Origin: Durusdinium trenchii
Taxonomy: Eukaryota > Sar > Dinophyceae > Suessiales > Symbiodiniaceae
Assembly: GCA_963970005.1 (NCBI GenBank)
Contig: CAXAMN010029050.1
Location: 57,583-121,582, forward strand
Direction of reading: 5' to 3'
Length of the DNA: 64,000 nucleotides
In this document: one piece after another, positions 1-13,428 of the stretch
How positions within the stretch are numbered: position 1 is the first letter of the stretch
Layout of the letters: each line of letters starts with the position of its first letter
The notes under the pieces: model-generated
Databases searched by the model: none
What the model saw: only the letters and a program-made list of their open reading frames with translations
What the model was told of the DNA's origin: nothing
Translations under genes and position numbers: made by a program

Positions 1-30
1 CAAGCCTAGCCTATCGGCTGGCTCTCGTAA

Positions 31-62
31 TATATATATATATATATTATATATATATATAT
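31..62. repeat. AT dinucleotide microsatellite
   Basis: Alternating TA/AT run of about 30 bases near the left edge. Similar short AT runs occur near 7789-7806, 35899-35936 and 38448-38466. No function is implied. Confidence 0.9.
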
Positions 63-234
63 GTATTGTCATTGCATATCCAACAATATGTCCATGAAGC
101 TTCAACTGCTGAAGCCTCTAATGAGTTCAATCTAATTCCTGGTGAACACTTATTCACCACCGCCTTGAGAAATATTCGCACTGAGTACCTTGCTGTTCTG
201 CTTGAACTGCTTCTTGCTTTTTGTGCTTCCTCAG

Positions 235-295
235 ATTGTTTAATGCTGCAAATGACAAAGAAGCGCAAAAGGCGAGCGAAGTTGAAGCAAGCCTG
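235..295 (+). CDS. Candidate internal exon of a coiled-coil gene
   Basis: A 61-base stretch lies between a pyrimidine-rich acceptor ending CAG (232-234) and a GTATG donor (296-300). In one frame it reads LFNAANDKEAQKASEVEASL, a charged helical peptide. An antisense open frame covers the same DNA, so the strand is not certain. No partner exons were placed and no function is proposed. The call rests only on splice signals plus composition. Confidence 0.3.
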
Positions 296-1690
296 GTATG
301 TCCAAGTCACACAATGTCAAGCGCTGCCCTGAGCACTGTAGGATTGGAGAAGCTCCTTTGTGCCCAAGCAAGTTCATATCAAGACAAAACAGTTTGTCGG
401 CTTATAACCCCCTTTTACCGTGTTGAAAAGAAACTAGTACTTTAAGTGGCAGGAGCTTTGCTGCACCAGGCGGCAGGTAAGCGTATGTTTAGGTCGTCTA
501 CATATATATTGTATATAGTGTATTTATAATCGGAAAGCATATTTGTGTTTGACAGGCTGGCTGACATTCTATAACTAAGCAGCTTAACTTTGGCATGATT
601 TTCTGGCATAGGCAAAGTCCCTGCAGAGCACAGCCCCTGCAATCATTGGATTCAGGCAGCACACTGCACGCCAACCTGCCATGCAGCAAAACACAACCTG
701 GATAGGGCCTGGCACGCCATCCCAAACAACACCTTAGAGCCTTAGAGCAGTTTATGCAAAGCATTGGCGTGTGAACAGCACCATATCTCCCCAAACGACC
801 CTTGCACTCTGCCTTCCAGTGTGTAGCAGGATACATCTATCAAAAAAAGCATGCAAGCTAAAAGCAACGGCAATAATCAAGCAGTATTATGGATTGTGCA
901 AATTCACTCGCAGTGCCCCAAAGACAGTGCCGCAAAGACTCTTCTTCGTCTCTGATTTCTCTGCTTTGTCCTGAGGCTGTGCACTGCTCAAGTCACCCGG
1001 GCAGTCTGACAATTGAGCCACGCGCTGTTTCGTCCTCCTGCAAAATCAAAAACCAATTTGTCATGGTACAGTATCTAGAATCCACACAAATCCACTGCGA
1101 CAAGAATCTCTCCTCTGCTGGATCAGAAGCAGGCGCCATCTCCAACAAGGTTGCAAGTTTACTGCTGCTATTCCCACGTTGTTGGTTGTGATGTGTCTGT
1201 CACCTCCGTGCCTGTACAGTCGCTCAAACACTACAAACCACGGTGATGTCCTTTCTTGCAATCTTGTGGATGCTGATGCGTTGGGAAGAAAGTCTCCTTC
1301 AGGACGTGCCATGTACATATACACATACCTTGTTATGCAGATTTCAATGCCCCGGGATCCCATTGCCGATCACGCTTCGAGGCTGATTGGCTAGCACGGT
1401 ATATGTATATAGCCAAGCCCAAGACAGCAACTCAATTGAGATGTCCTTCAAAACTATGTGGACCAAGGCACAAAAAGGTGATCAGTGACAATGCTTCAAT
1501 CACACATGCACGGCTGCAGTGGGGTGTTTGCTCTCCCGCTTCTTTCAGCTGCTGCAAGCTCCTGCATTCAGAGAACTGCAAACGGTCCTATCCTTTTTGA
1601 GAAGGGACTATGTGCGTTACAGGTTCAGTTGTTCATTACATCGATCACACTTTGAGATCTTCGCGTTTGTATGTTCCAACGAACGAAACA
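296..1690. other. No supported gene
   Basis: Short overlapping frames on both strands with no domain, codon bias or convincing splice pairs. I see nothing to annotate. Confidence 0.6.
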
Positions 1691-1832
1691 CAAAGACTCC
1701 TGGCCTTACTACTAGGAGCAATGTTCGCTACTAGGAACAAAGGGCATCGCTACTAGGAGCAAGGACGCTACTAGGGGCTCCTGGCCTTACTACTAGGAGC
1801 AAGAAGCTACTAGGAACAAACAAAGACTCCTG
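1691..1832 (+). repeat. CTACTAGGAGCAA interspersed tandem repeat
   Basis: Irregular tandem array built from GCTACTAGGAGCAA-type units joined by short linkers such as the one reading CTCCTGGCC. The CTACTAGG/ACTAGGA core recurs about six times, with G/A alternation at one position (GGAGC versus GGAAC). The complement of the same repeat forms a second array at 47596-47788. Because spacing is irregular it is a degenerate dispersed minisatellite rather than a clean tandem. Confidence 0.85.
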
Positions 1833-2115
1833 AACAGCTCGATCTCTGTACCTTCCAGCACTGCCACGCAATGGTGCACCGATTGGCAAGGGACCTTGGG
1901 CCAGGATGAGAAGCAGCTGATCTGCAAGTGTGCCCAAAGCAGCAAGTCTACTGGTCCATTATGTCACTCATTCACTTCTCTGCCCGCTAGAAACGGATGA
2001 GAAGTCTTTCTCAGTGCTTTCCTGTTGATCATTGTGCTCCTACCTGGGCCCCACACTGCGCCGCTTGGGAGCTGGAATGTAGGATCTCTCCCTACCAGTC
2101 CAAGGTAAACCCAAA

Positions 2116-2178
2116 AGCAATGGCCTCCAACCTAAGAGCAATGGCCTCCAACCTAAGAGCAATGGCCTCCAACCTAAT
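2116..2178 (+). repeat. 21-bp tandem repeat, three copies
   Basis: Three head-to-tail copies of a 21-base unit starting AGCAATGGCCTCC, identical except for the last base of copy 3. A related degenerate pair is at 4575-4618. Nothing indicates a function. Confidence 0.9.
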
Positions 2179-4574
2179 AAGCTCTATCTTTTCAATTAAA
2201 AACCCATCAAAAACTGAATGTTCCACTCCTGCTGTCGCTTCGGGGCGCTCGCATGCCAATAGGTGCAGGATCGTTTGACCTCAGAGTCACAGTGTCTCCG
2301 TGAAACTTAAAAAGAACCACTCAGTGGCTGGCCAATGCTCGTTTCTTTCAAGCTGTGATCTGCTTCGCCTTTCGACGATGAAGCAGGCTTAGAGTCGTGA
2401 AATAGAGAGGGGGGAGAGAAAGACTCATCAAGGTTTTTTCAATCTTCCTCATGCCTCTCAAACGTTGTATTGTGGACGTCTTCATCATGAACATACCTGC
2501 AGCTGCAGGTTCTGGGATGATTGTCAAGGACTATGCATACTCCGTGCCTGTTGAGAGGCCCAGAAGGCTTTGGTGGAAAAGAACCTTGCATTTGCCGAAG
2601 AGTTGCAAAGAACTTCTAAGATCTTCTAAGTACGCACAACGTTCACCAGCAAAGGCCTCTTTCTTCTTCCAGCGCAGCAGGAAGTGGCCTCCTCATTCTC
2701 GCACCAATGGGAGTTGAAACCTTGAAAAACGTGACAAACAAAACACTGAGGATACCCCTGCAAGTCCGCATCCGCGAGAACTTCACTCCAAAACATCAAA
2801 GCATGCGAGTGCCAAGAATCGATTCCATCCAGTTGGCCATCACAATATCGTCCTCGAGTACAAGCCGCACTAGTCTGCCTGAGACACCTCTTTGCACACA
2901 GTAGCAATTCTTGCAGAAACCGTGAAAATAGAAACAAAACCTGCGTAATCTGGACAGAATTAATGCCCTATGGTCTGATAGCCCTTTCAAGGTACCAGCC
3001 CATGCTAAGGCTGCTAAAATAACATCGGTCTAGCGCCCTGGTCGGCCTCACATCAGAGACCAAAGGCTTTGCAGGCTTTGCTGTCCTTCATCGTAAAGCC
3101 TTCCACCTGCAGGCTTTCTCGGACTCCGCCGAAGACTCCGTCGGGGACTCCTCCGAAGGATGTCAAGCATGTGTCATCTTCAAATTTCAATGGTGCTGCT
3201 CACATTCCTTCCCGCCTTGAACGTCTTCGCAAATCTGGAGGGACAGCCTGCCAGAACATGTACTTCGCTTCTGAAACCTTCGTCTGGACCCGCCGCACAA
3301 CTCTTCTTCATCCACATGAATGAAATGTGTTAAAGACAAACAAACCAAACAGTGATAGGGTCCTCTGCCCGCGGCATGCCCTGTACAAGGTTCTGGAACC
3401 TGTTAAGCCACAGCTGTACACAAGGAATGACAGAATGGAAATAATTCCGCAAATGCCTTGCCATTAGGTCTGACGTGGACGGAGCATCCTGAAGCAACTC
3501 ATGTGGATTCACCAAGCACTGTGGTAACAAGGTGCCAAGCAATGATCGAAAGGCGTTGCATCCTATGCTTTGCCGTACGGCCGGGCAGTAGTTAGCACGC
3601 ATCTTTCTTTTGTGCCTTCAAGTAAAGTTCAAAATGTCTTGCACCAGCTCAATTGGAGCGGAAGCGTCATAGACACTTTTGCGGCTTGATCTCAGCTACA
3701 TTTTAACCTGTGCTTCACAGACGAGGATCCTTCTTCTATCGTGTTTGCCATTGTCCTGCAGTTTGGAAATTGCCCGGTCCCAATATCTGTTTTCCTGCCG
3801 ACACTCAGGTAATTTAAGTCCATCTTCATAAGAAGAGTCAATTTTGGTAATGCTGATAAGAGATGAAAATATGCATTCCTGCAGCCCCACGTTTCTGAAT
3901 TCTCTTTGTAAACATAACTTTAGGTGATAGTGATGAAGATGATGCATACCTGTGACACACCCTGATACAGCTGCCAGTCTTGATCAGGCCTCTTTGGTAA
4001 TGGAGCATTCGCACCACAAACTCTTCCAATCTCATGGCTAACAATGTCGTTGCTGTCAGTCGCATCCATCTTCCATCAAAACCCGCCTCAGAATTCTGAG
4101 CTGGGGCTGGCGGAGCTGGCGGAGCTGGAGCACTGGCTTTGCGGGCAAAGCCAACAGCCTGAAAGCAGTCGTCGGGAAAAACGAACTGCTGAAAGGGACC
4201 TAAGATTTGGCTTTGAAACTGTATAACAGTGTGTGCTGTAAGTTTCACTCAGAAAAGGAATTGGTATCCCGCACTACTGGCGCCTTGTTTGGGAGTTGCT
4301 GAATCACCTGCATCATGCTAACAGCGTGACATTTCATGGAATCTAAAGCTGTATCCTGCGGTATGGCAACAAGCACACAACTTTCTGTCAAAGCTTGCTT
4401 TTCCAATTGTCCTGTGATCCATGCTGATTGGACAGAAGGTATCCCCTCCTTCGGTGCAGGTGGTGCTGGTGGTGCCGGTGGTGGAGGTGGCGGCAGGCGT
4501 CCACGGTTGGCCGGTGGAGCTTGGGGCATCACACCGTACCTGGGCATCAGAGCTAGCGCTTGAGTTGTCCTGAT

Positions 4575-4618
4575 AGCGGTGGCCTCCAACCTACGTACAG
4601 CGATGGCCTCCCACTAGG
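4575..4618 (+). repeat. Two degenerate copies of the 21-bp repeat
   Basis: Two units related to the array at 2116-2178 (GGTGGCCTCCAACCTA and GATGGCCTCCCACTA cores), separated by a few bases. A dispersed minisatellite family. Confidence 0.75.
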
Positions 4619-5132
4619 TGGCCGACTTTTCACAAATTCGGTCATACATCTCCTCTTCGCACCCAGCATACTTCTGCATAAGGTGCGGAACCTCCACTTC
4701 AAGAGCTGAACTCACTTCTCCGCGAATTCTTCTTGAAAGCTTCCGGCATCAGCGAGCTTTTCAGGATTGTGCTTCTCATAGACCTGAGGACACTTTCTTC
4801 TGAATACCAGGGTCACCCTTTTGCTCTCTTGTTGAATCTAAGCTTGCGGCCGCTCGTATTTGGAGGGTGTACCAATCTTCTTAGCAACAAATAACAAATG
4901 AGATTCATTGACTCCCTTGGTATTCCACAACAGGCAAATCAAACTCTCAAATACTGCAAGGTATGCAAAGCAAGATTCTCAAAGAATCGGCATTCGATTG
5001 AATTGGCAGTCGCCCTCGCCCACGTTGTGGAGGCTGTCTCGTATCTTGAGATTCTTGATGCTTGTTTGCACCGTTTGCAGACTCTCGATGCCTCATTTCG
5101 GGGCGGAACTGCTTGCAGCGAAGCTTAGCCAG

Positions 5133-5290
5133 CACCATCACCCGAGCCACTGACAAAGCAAAGGTCTCTGATGGATGCAATGGATGAGATTGCACAACTT
5201 GGACAGGCTCCTGTGCCGGCCATTCCCAGGACTCCCAGCTTTTTGACCTCAAGGCAGCAGTTTGCTTGAAGAAGTCTGAAGAACAAGGTG
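5133..5290 (+). CDS. Candidate exon region, plus strand
   Basis: After an AG at 5131-5132 an open frame encodes a hydrophilic peptide containing MDAMDEIAQLGQ and a Pro-rich tail, followed in another frame by KKSEEQGERL. A good GTGAGCG donor lies at 5288. The change of frame near 5251 would need a splice event, and the only candidate junction there begins GC, a donor type reported in dinoflagellates. Product unknown; could be coincidental coding-like DNA. Confidence 0.25.
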
Positions 5291-5671
5291 AGCGCTTGAC
5301 TGCGGCACTTCAGACAGAACCTGCAGAGCAGGAAGCACAGGAATGTCTGGACGAAGAACGAGCAAAACTGAAAAGCTATCCTCATTCTGAGACAAACAGT
5401 TGTGATTGCACTGCGCCTTTGCTGGAGCAGGGACCTGAAGGCAATTGAAAACAAGCAGGAAAAAGGCAAAGCTTTTCTGACCGGAAAAAACAGCTTTAAT
5501 GATGAAAAGACAGAAAAAAAGAAAAACTTTGAAATGAAAGCAACGAAGCCACGTGGAGGAAAGGACGACATGGGCATCTCTCACGCCTTTGCTGTGGCTT
5601 CGCTTCGGTCTTGTCTTGCTAATCCAAAAGCAATTCGAGGTCTTGAAGCTCTCTCCTGGAAAAAGTTTTGT

Positions 5672-5835
5672 TTTAAAGCCCGGTGGCGGGGGTTAGGCCG
5701 TAGGGGTAGCTAGAGAGTAGCTAGTAGAAGTTAGGTAGCTAGTATCTTACTTAAGCAGGACATCTCAGCTTCCTTGAAGAAGCGCTTGCACTATTCACTA
5801 TTTATTTGGTTCCTAGATCTTTAGGGAAACTTAAG
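5672..5835 (+). repeat. MITE-like dispersed repeat, copy 1
   Basis: Starts TTTTAAAGCCCGG and ends near TAGGGAAACTTAAG. It contains a low-complexity middle of GTAGCTAGTAG-type units and a conserved end segment holding ACTATTTATTTGGTTCCTAG. The second copy lies inverted at 37077-37216 with the same ends and a similar middle. No ORF; too short to be autonomous. Target duplications were not identified. Confidence 0.7.
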
Positions 5836-6004
5836 GGACAACTAAAGGCATAAGCACAAAGCCACCCTTTGTCCCCATTCCTCTTCGAGCTTCTGAGCTA
5901 GCAGGTATTGCTCCTGGGTACATCAATCTATGAAAAGTTTGTTCCGAGCAAGAGCGCGAGGTACTCTATTGTTCATTTCTTCGCCACCTTTAGCCACATT
6001 GCAC

Positions 6005-6638
6005 CCACTCCGCCTCATCAAGGCGCTGCCGTTCTTCCTCTTCTCTCTGCCTTGCAAAACAAAATGCAAAGCGAAATCGTCAAAGAAATAATTCCATCAG
6101 CTAAACAGCTAAAACCGGCACAGCAGGCTGACTTATCAACGTAAACCTTTCTCCTCAAACAGCTTCACGCCTCCGAGCCACGTCCTCACGCTGCCTCCAA
6201 AGTGCATTTGCCTTGGTAGAAACCTCGCAAGGTCTCAATCTGTCAGTGCCTTGGTAGAATCAACACACTCAAATACAAAGCCTCATCCTCCTTGCTCATC
6301 AACAGGCCCTCAAACTTTTGCAGCTGCTCTTCCTTCTGAATCATTATACACTGTTGGTAGCCGTGAGGACATTATACAGCAACATCACCAGCTCAAAGCC
6401 TTTGAATCGACTCACGTCCATATGCTGCAAACGCTTTTCTAGTTTGGATAGTAATGAAAAGTCTGACGGCCTCTCTCTCCTTCTTCAACTTCTCCAAAAT
6501 ACGAAGCCTGTCAGAAGCTATACAAGTCTGAACGCAACGTTCTTCGAGGATTGGATATACTTGGTTTCCTCTTGTTTTACACATCCACTCAATGGGCCTT
6601 TCACGTTCTGCAGCAGCTTCTCGAGCTTGGCGTTCCAC
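6005..6638 (-). CDS. Candidate exons of a coiled-coil gene, minus strand
   Basis: Several minus-strand segments look like short exons of one gene. An ORF at 6638-6393 contains RILEKLKKEREAVRLF and has an internal GTGAGT donor at 6415-6410. The segment 6335-6267 follows a CAG acceptor and reads KEEQLQKFEGLLMSKEDEALYLS. The segment 6050-6005 follows TTTTGCAAG and reads QREEEERQRLDEAEW before a GTGC donor. All three are charged and helical, typical of coiled coil. Introns would be about 60-220 bases. The gene may be complete or a decayed copy; product unknown. Confidence 0.4.
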
Positions 6639-7199
6639 CTCGCGTTGCCTGTGCTCCTGTCATGTGTGAAATGCCTTTGCTCTGTGTTAAGGATGCACTC
6701 TCAGCACCTCCTCTGCCCTTCGTTGCTGCTCTTGCTGCCACAAATATCTCCTCCTTTCCTGATGACAAACTGGTGTTGCGATGTCAAACACCACTCAGCA
6801 ATATGTGTTTGGCAAGGGGGCCTGAGTGGCAACATGGGATTCTTCTTTCCTCTTGATTTCCTGGACGGCCTGTCATGAGTTCGACAGGTGGTGAAACAAA
6901 CAATGTCGAATGATATACTTTCCGTGGACCACTTGAGTGTTTATCAAAGATTTAAGATGCTGCAAAGCAAAATCAACAACATCAGAAGGACTGCCTCCAT
7001 CCGCGTTTCCGCCATGTTGAGCTGCTCGTACCAAGGTGGTGTTGCCCTGCCATCTGCTTTTTTTGCCTCCTTGCATGAGGGTCCAATGAACTGCCTGCGT
7101 TTGCAAACGTTGTGATTCTGAACGCATGCCGGCCTCTTGTGGTGTGCGGGTTTTGTTTGTGTCTTCAGGTGGACGCAAAGGTCCAGAAGCAATTTGAGA

Positions 7200-10100
7200 G
7201 AAAGGAACGGCTTTCCAGACCTCGCAGCAACGATCGCAACTGCGACAACAAGTGCTTCAGACTGAAGCTCCCGTCACGAAGCTGTCAAGCGAAAATGCTG
7301 AAAGCTGTGGTGTATCCTCTGTCGTGCCAAGGCACTGATTGGTTTGCAGCAAAGTGAGCCACAACTCGCCTGCTGTTCATGATGGTGCTTGCGGTGCTTG
7401 CATGAGTTAAGGATCATCCGTGCATCGTCCAACTCTTCAGTTCCAACCTCTTTACATCATCCACTGATGTTATGACGACTACGTGATGCCTTAGCTGCTC
7501 GCGGATACAAAACACTGAACGCTGTATATTAGCTGCGGCTGGTTGTGGGCTATGTTCTTCATGCTCAGCCAAACGACGTCTGCTGCGATTCTGACCACCA
7601 GCGACATTTTGCACCGACCTGCAGCACCAATGCAGCTTCACACAGCTTTCCAGCACGGAGAATCTTATCATCCACACCCGCAGCGAAAGCCTGAACCCAG
7701 CTTGGCAAAGCACTGGTTGGTGACCCGCTGTGCAAGTCCATTGCTTCGACATAATTAATGTCTAAAGTCGATATGTGTATGTATGAAGATATATATATAT
7801 ATATAGCTATCTTAAGCAATTTACATACATAATCATTCATATTCTTGGAATGGGCAAAGAATGAGTGCTTGACAGCTTGCAGCGACCGTGCCAGGATTGG
7901 ACTACGGGCTATGTCCAAAAGGACCTTGAAACAGCCCACGCTTTTGGTGAGAATTGAACGGGAATTGAACGGGCCTGGACCAGAGCAGAAAACGGGCTTT
8001 CAAGTCCAAATGAACAAAACGAACTGAAACACACCATGATCATTAGACCATTAGACTCTGCAGATAGTGTAAACAGTACAAAAGTATAAAATATGCTTGC
8101 CATGCGCAACCTTTTGGTGCTCCCGCTTTGTTGCGGAGCATCCCACTCCGCAGGAAGGGCACATATCATTTCACCTCACAAGCTGCAAGAAAGGTCTTCC
8201 TGTGATACCTATTCACACATGTGCAAAATCAGTATCATGAAAACGCACTGGTCCCACCTGTTTGGTCCGACCTGTTTCGCTTCTCGGCGACAGCTATCCT
8301 GCAGCGACTCCGTGTCCACCTGAACGAAGTTCTTTATAGGACTTTCCTGAAAAGGTGACCCCGACCCCTTGGAATCTGTCTGCTCACTCCAACAAGAAGT
8401 TGGTCCATGTTCGAAGTACCAGCCTCGTGCGCCGGCAGATGGACGTATCGAACTACAGATCCTGCACGGTCAAGGCAGCACCTATAGTGTGTATGTAATA
8501 TACATATACATACGTGAATGTCAACTGAATTGCAGGTCCTCGGATGAAGCAGTTCTTGACTGATAGCAAGTGAGGATATCGGTCCGGATCATTTACGCTG
8601 ACCTTAAACAAATATTTCAGGTGGCTTTGAATGAGGCAGGTCATGCCAAGTGCTGCACATTTGCGAGCTTCAGATTCAGAAACTGGTCTGCTGACTGCAA
8701 AGTTCCTGGACACTGGTTTGCTGGCACGTGACCCTTGTCTGTGCAGCCAGAAGAAAACTGAGAAAGCCAAGCCTGTGATGCACAAATCGTTTTTCAACTC
8801 CACGGTCACCTTCATGCAAAGATATCAACATCAATCGGTGCTATCCAAACAAACAACCAATGCTTGACTCACTAAGCCCGAATGGCTCAAGAGCCACTGA
8901 AAGTTCAAATCAATCAAACAAAGTACCGTTTCAAGATTGATGCTATGATATGATTGCCACCTGCACGTTTCGGTCGACCAGCGTGCGAAAGAAGGAGAAG
9001 AACAGCATCGCCAGACCCTGAAAGTCAAAATCTGTCAAGAAAACATATATGACAAACCATAAATTAATGAAACAGAATGAAAAATATGAATTCAAACTCC
9101 GCAAAATGCAGTTCAACGCCTTGGGAAGTTTGTCCGGTCTTGCGAAACAAAACACCTCACATTGCCTGTTTGAGCCACCTGAAATAAATAAATACCATAT
9201 ATGCATTGCAATTTCAATTGTGAATCACTCAGTTCAATCCCTTTTTATCGCCTTTCCCTCACCACTTTGTTCTTGGCACAGATTGTTTGTCAAAATTATG
9301 TCCACATTTTCTTTGCAGTCCAATCAAACCTTTTACAATATGTACGAATCCTCAGGTGTGAAGTTCCACGCTCTCATCCAAGCACCTTTTTTCTGTTAAA
9401 TGTTGCACCAAAGGTGTGCAGTGGCATTTTCCCGACGCGCCATGAACCTGTCACACGTAATTGTCAATTTTTAATGTTTGTTCTATTCTGTCTTCCAGTT
9501 CACTCTCTTGGTGATTGAAAACTCAACAGCGCAACAAACAATCCGGTTTTGTACAACTAAGTTCCTGTCCTCAGCCAGTTTTTTGCAAATACATTGATGT
9601 CTGCACACCAAAGTTGAACTAAATTCAGATAAGTTTGGCAGTTTGCGACCAAGTTTTGAACAAGTTGACAAGCATTGTCTGAGCACAAACTGGCCAGCGG
9701 TGAGGCCAATTTGGCCCATCATCCACGTGGGAACATCGGAGTGATGGAAGCGAGCAGGAAAGCGCACCGCCACCGACAAAACCCCCACTTTGAAACATCC
9801 CGAATAACAAAACATCACAACAAAAACGCAATCAACCAATCTGCACTGGCACAGGAAAAAACAATTTTAATATGCTGAATGCAATTTGTTCAACAAAAGC
9901 TGGCTCAATTTGGAGACGCTTGGTGCCAAAGCATGATGGCCACTCCAAATTCATTTGAATCTGAAATTTCTGCCAAACGCCAGCAGCAAACAAATCACTT
10001 CCATTTTTCCAAAACCGACGCACTTGTGGTGCCACTGCAAACGTGTTTTGTTGAAAGTTTCAGTTGTATATGTTGCACAACTGAAATTGAAAAAATGTCA

Positions 10101-11530
10101 CAACACACCAATGAAACGTTAAAACCAAACAAACACAAATATGTAACTCTCAGCGACAAAACCCCGCATGTTGGCCCCATGCTTGTTCAGTTTGACCTGA
10201 ACAACTTGGACTCTTGCTGCGAGCACAGCCTTTTTTGTCCAAGTCCAAGAGGCGTGGCGTGAGCGAAATTGGTTCCGCAAAATTGAAAGTGAGTGGACGT
10301 GGTCATCAGACCCTTCCTCCACACCCTGAAGACTCCTACGAAGTGGCTCTTCGAAGGTTGGACAGATTCAAGACCAAAGATCAGAACTGTTTGCCTGACC
10401 CACACGCAGCACTTTGAGATTATGATTGGAACTGCATGGTCTGACTAATCCAAAAAGCACAAAAAAAAATGACCATTCCGCTCGGTTCGGTGCGCCCAGC
10501 GCACGGCGCGCAGGGTTGGTGGTTCACCTGGCGTGTCATTCGAGCCGAGTCGACTTGCCAAAATGGCATTGATTGAACAATCCAAAGATGAACTCCAACG
10601 AAAGCCAGCTATGCGACTGTGCACACTGTCTCGATTGACTCCAGTGAAAGTGCAAACTAGGATTGAATCTTTTCACAACGTGCTTGAGGCACTGTGACAA
10701 GTCAAGGATTTTGGTTGATTGAGAATGATGAGGCCGAAGTTAGCAACTGGCTCCATTGAGCGTTCACAAGTTTTCCACACCAAGAAGATCGATTTTTTGC
10801 AGAAACAGGCGTTTCCTCCGTGTTTGGAATCTCATTCTTGACTTACAATCAACAAACGGACGCAACGACTCAGCTTGCGTAAAGACAAAAAACAACGCAT
10901 GTTACTCTTCGAGCGAAAGGGTTGACGGACTCGACCAAGGAATCAGAACTGTGTGTGTGTTCTGACCAACCCATGCTGGAACCAGAGACTGAGCGCAACA
11001 CACGTCTTCTGCCTGACGGCCTTGCTCCACATTGTCACAAGAAGGCCAGTCGGCCAGGCGACCAGACCCGTGAAGACAACCCGTATGCACAGGCAGTCCT
11101 GCCACTGCCACACACACCCAGATTGGCAAGAGCGCATGAGGTATCCTCGATGCAAACTATGGCCAATCCATCTCCTTCCCCTCCACCTGCAAAGCATCCG
11201 CATTGAGGTTCCTGTCTGGTGCAATGTGGAGGCAGCGTGCTCACTCCTGAGTGCTAAAACCACACCCCAATACACGTGCCAGGCTGCCGTGATGACAACA
11301 GTGCAACAAGGCAAAGAAAGACATGCCAGAGGCCCATAGGGGCAAAGCAGCCACGGTCCTGGAAGGTTACGTTTGTTCCGTTCTCCGAAAGTTTCGCACC
11401 CCTTCCTGCAGGGAAGAAGGACTTGCTGAGGATGCCCGCTGAAGCATCCAGCTTTGGCGATATGGACTTCTATCATTCTGTTCCAATGTGTGCACGTCGA
11501 AAATGATGCAAGTCCCGCTGCCGCAGCCCA
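7200..11530. other. No supported gene
   Basis: Stop-rich frames on both strands with no recognised domain. Stretches around 9.0-10.2 kb are A/T-richer and intron-like. A few helical peptides are possible but none has paired splice sites I would defend. Confidence 0.5.
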
Positions 11531-11535
11531 GTCTT

Positions 11536-11712
11536 TCTTTTTGCACGGGTGGAGACGCCATGTGTGCAAAGATTGCACAGGTCATCTTGTGTTTGTCAAG
11601 AGAGAGTTATGAGCCAGGTTGCGAAAGCAAAGAACCACCAACAAAACCAAAACCAGACAACAAACAAAACAACCAACCAACACCAAACAAGCAACCTGGC
11701 ATGTAACTCAAG
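11536..11712 (-). repeat. Poly(A)-ended hairpin retroposon, copy 1
   Basis: Read on the minus strand the unit ends in a short poly(A) (the T run near 11538-11542). Next to the tail is a perfect 7-bp hairpin (TGTGCAA 11563-11569, TTGCACA 11573-11579). Upstream is a second long-range stem whose arms are 11604-11622 and 11691-11709, separated by an 70-base CAAAAC-rich loop. The same arrangement recurs in seven further copies. Non-coding; I infer a SINE-like retroposon. Confidence 0.7.
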
Positions 11713-12301
11713 AAGGTCGCATAGACCAAAAGAAAGTGAAGGGTCATGCGACGCTGTGCAGTCAAAAAGAGCAGGCACAATTCTGACAATACCAGGACAA
11801 CCCTCTTCCTCTGCAGCATTGAACAGGCAATGGGAAAAAAACAGCGTGAACAGTTCTCGATTGCTCCAAGCCTTCGGACACCTGAATTCAGCAGTGCGGC
11901 CTGCAATTGGTAGAAATCTCTTCGGAACAGCGATTGCACACTGCCTCCTCTGGTGGGAAGGAGGGCAGTGGACACACTCCACTTGCGTCGGTGGCTTCCG
12001 AACAGTTTGGCTCGAAGGCAGCTGCAGCTGGCAAGCTGGCGTGTTGTTACAGTTTCTACGCAGTTTTTCATCAAATCGGCTGAGTTGAAGGGAAAGGTTG
12101 AGCCACTTGTGAAACTTGGCACACAAGTCGAAGGTGGAACTTTCGGCAAAGATTCTCGCCACGTGGCCTTTCTTTTCCATTTTTGATGAGCTGAATGAGT
12201 TGTCCGCAATCAAAGAATGCTCGATCGGCAATACACAGCAGACTGCCAGCCACTGGGCTTGCGGCAGCGTGCCACGAAGTCTTCCAGCGCTTCAAACGGA
12301 T

Positions 12302-12520
12302 ATTTTTGCACGAGTACGGACGCCATGTGTGCGGTGTGCACAGGTCATCATTTGAGAAGTGGAAACGCTGTAGTGAGGCCTAGAGGCAACCAAACACACA
12401 AGGGACAACAAACCAGCAACAAACCAAAAGAACCAAAACACACAAAACCAAAAACCAAAAGGCCTCATCCAGAGTTTTGATCTGTACATGCGGGTGAAAA
12501 GAAGGTAAAACATGAGTTGG
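12302..12520 (-). repeat. Poly(A)-ended hairpin retroposon, copy 2
   Basis: Same plan as the copy at 11536. A T run is followed by GCACGAGTACGGACGCC, then a TGTGC/GCACA hairpin at about 12329-12343. A CAAAAC-rich segment lies between complementary arms 12372-12381 and 12460-12468 (AGGCCT pairing). The arms differ completely in sequence from copy 1 although the fold is kept. Confidence 0.65.
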
Positions 12521-13428
12521 CAAAACTACTCGGGCCTTGAATTCCCTCATCGTCTCAGGTCATCTGCTGCATGTGATTGCTGGTTGGCAGTGCATTGCAA
12601 GCTTGGTACGGACCAGCCTGTCCGAAAGTGCAGGCCCCCCAACGCGTTCAAGAAGCTCTCCAACTCCAGCTTGAAAGGTGGAGTGTCAGTTTGACAAGCA
12701 GTGACAGAGGAAGCGTTGACTGCTGGCTTCTATAACAAAAGGAAGCCCTTGAGCTTTTTAAGTGCAATACACTCTGGCCTTGGAAAACAATCAGCAGCTA
12801 TTCGCAACCATTCCACACAATTGCAATTTCAGCGTTGATTGTGGCCTGTGTTGGGAGTATGTGCTGGTAGGGCATTGCACAAATTGACACAAGAAGGTGT
12901 CAGGCGCGGCTCCCCCTCCAAGGAGGGAAAGCACACATTACTTTGAGATCGCTCCGTAACAGCTGCGCCGACAGGAGCGAAATGCGCACAGTGCGTGCAA
13001 CGAAAGCTCAGATCAGTTTCAATCAGTAGAGGCATTTGGCATGCATGGCCCTTGTGAAACTAAGTGAAACGTAAGAACCTAACTGTTTGCTATGTAGCCG
13101 CACTGTACATGATTGGCGGAGTACGGACTCTGCCCAGACGAGGAGCTAAGGCTCTCCCCCAGGTGCCAATCAACTACCGTCGCGCGCTGACACCGGTCAG
13201 GAGCTAAGGCTCGCAACCAGGCCCGCTCACTAGCAGCTCGAAAGTATGGACAATGTGGGCAGAAAATTGCAGTCTGGCTGAAATATTTATCAAGCATATC
13301 TGGCGCTCTTTGGGCACATTGGGCAGAAATCCCTCAATGTAAGAGGGCCACCCTGTTTTTGTCCAGTGGGTCATCAACGGCTCAGCTGTAGATGCGTTGG
13401 ACTTTGCTACCGTGCTGCAGGCAAATCA

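Noticed and set aside
4445..4563. Gly/Ala-rich or Pro-rich protein (GGAGGAGGGGGG / PPPPPPAPPAPPAP)
   Set aside because: A short GGTGGTGCC-type trinucleotide run read in two strands; no supporting exon structure.
11596..12231. Two overlapping minus-strand ORFs of about 200 codons
   Set aside because: They run through retroposon copy 1, including its CAAAAC-rich loop (read as WWLVVLFVVWFWF), and have no domain.
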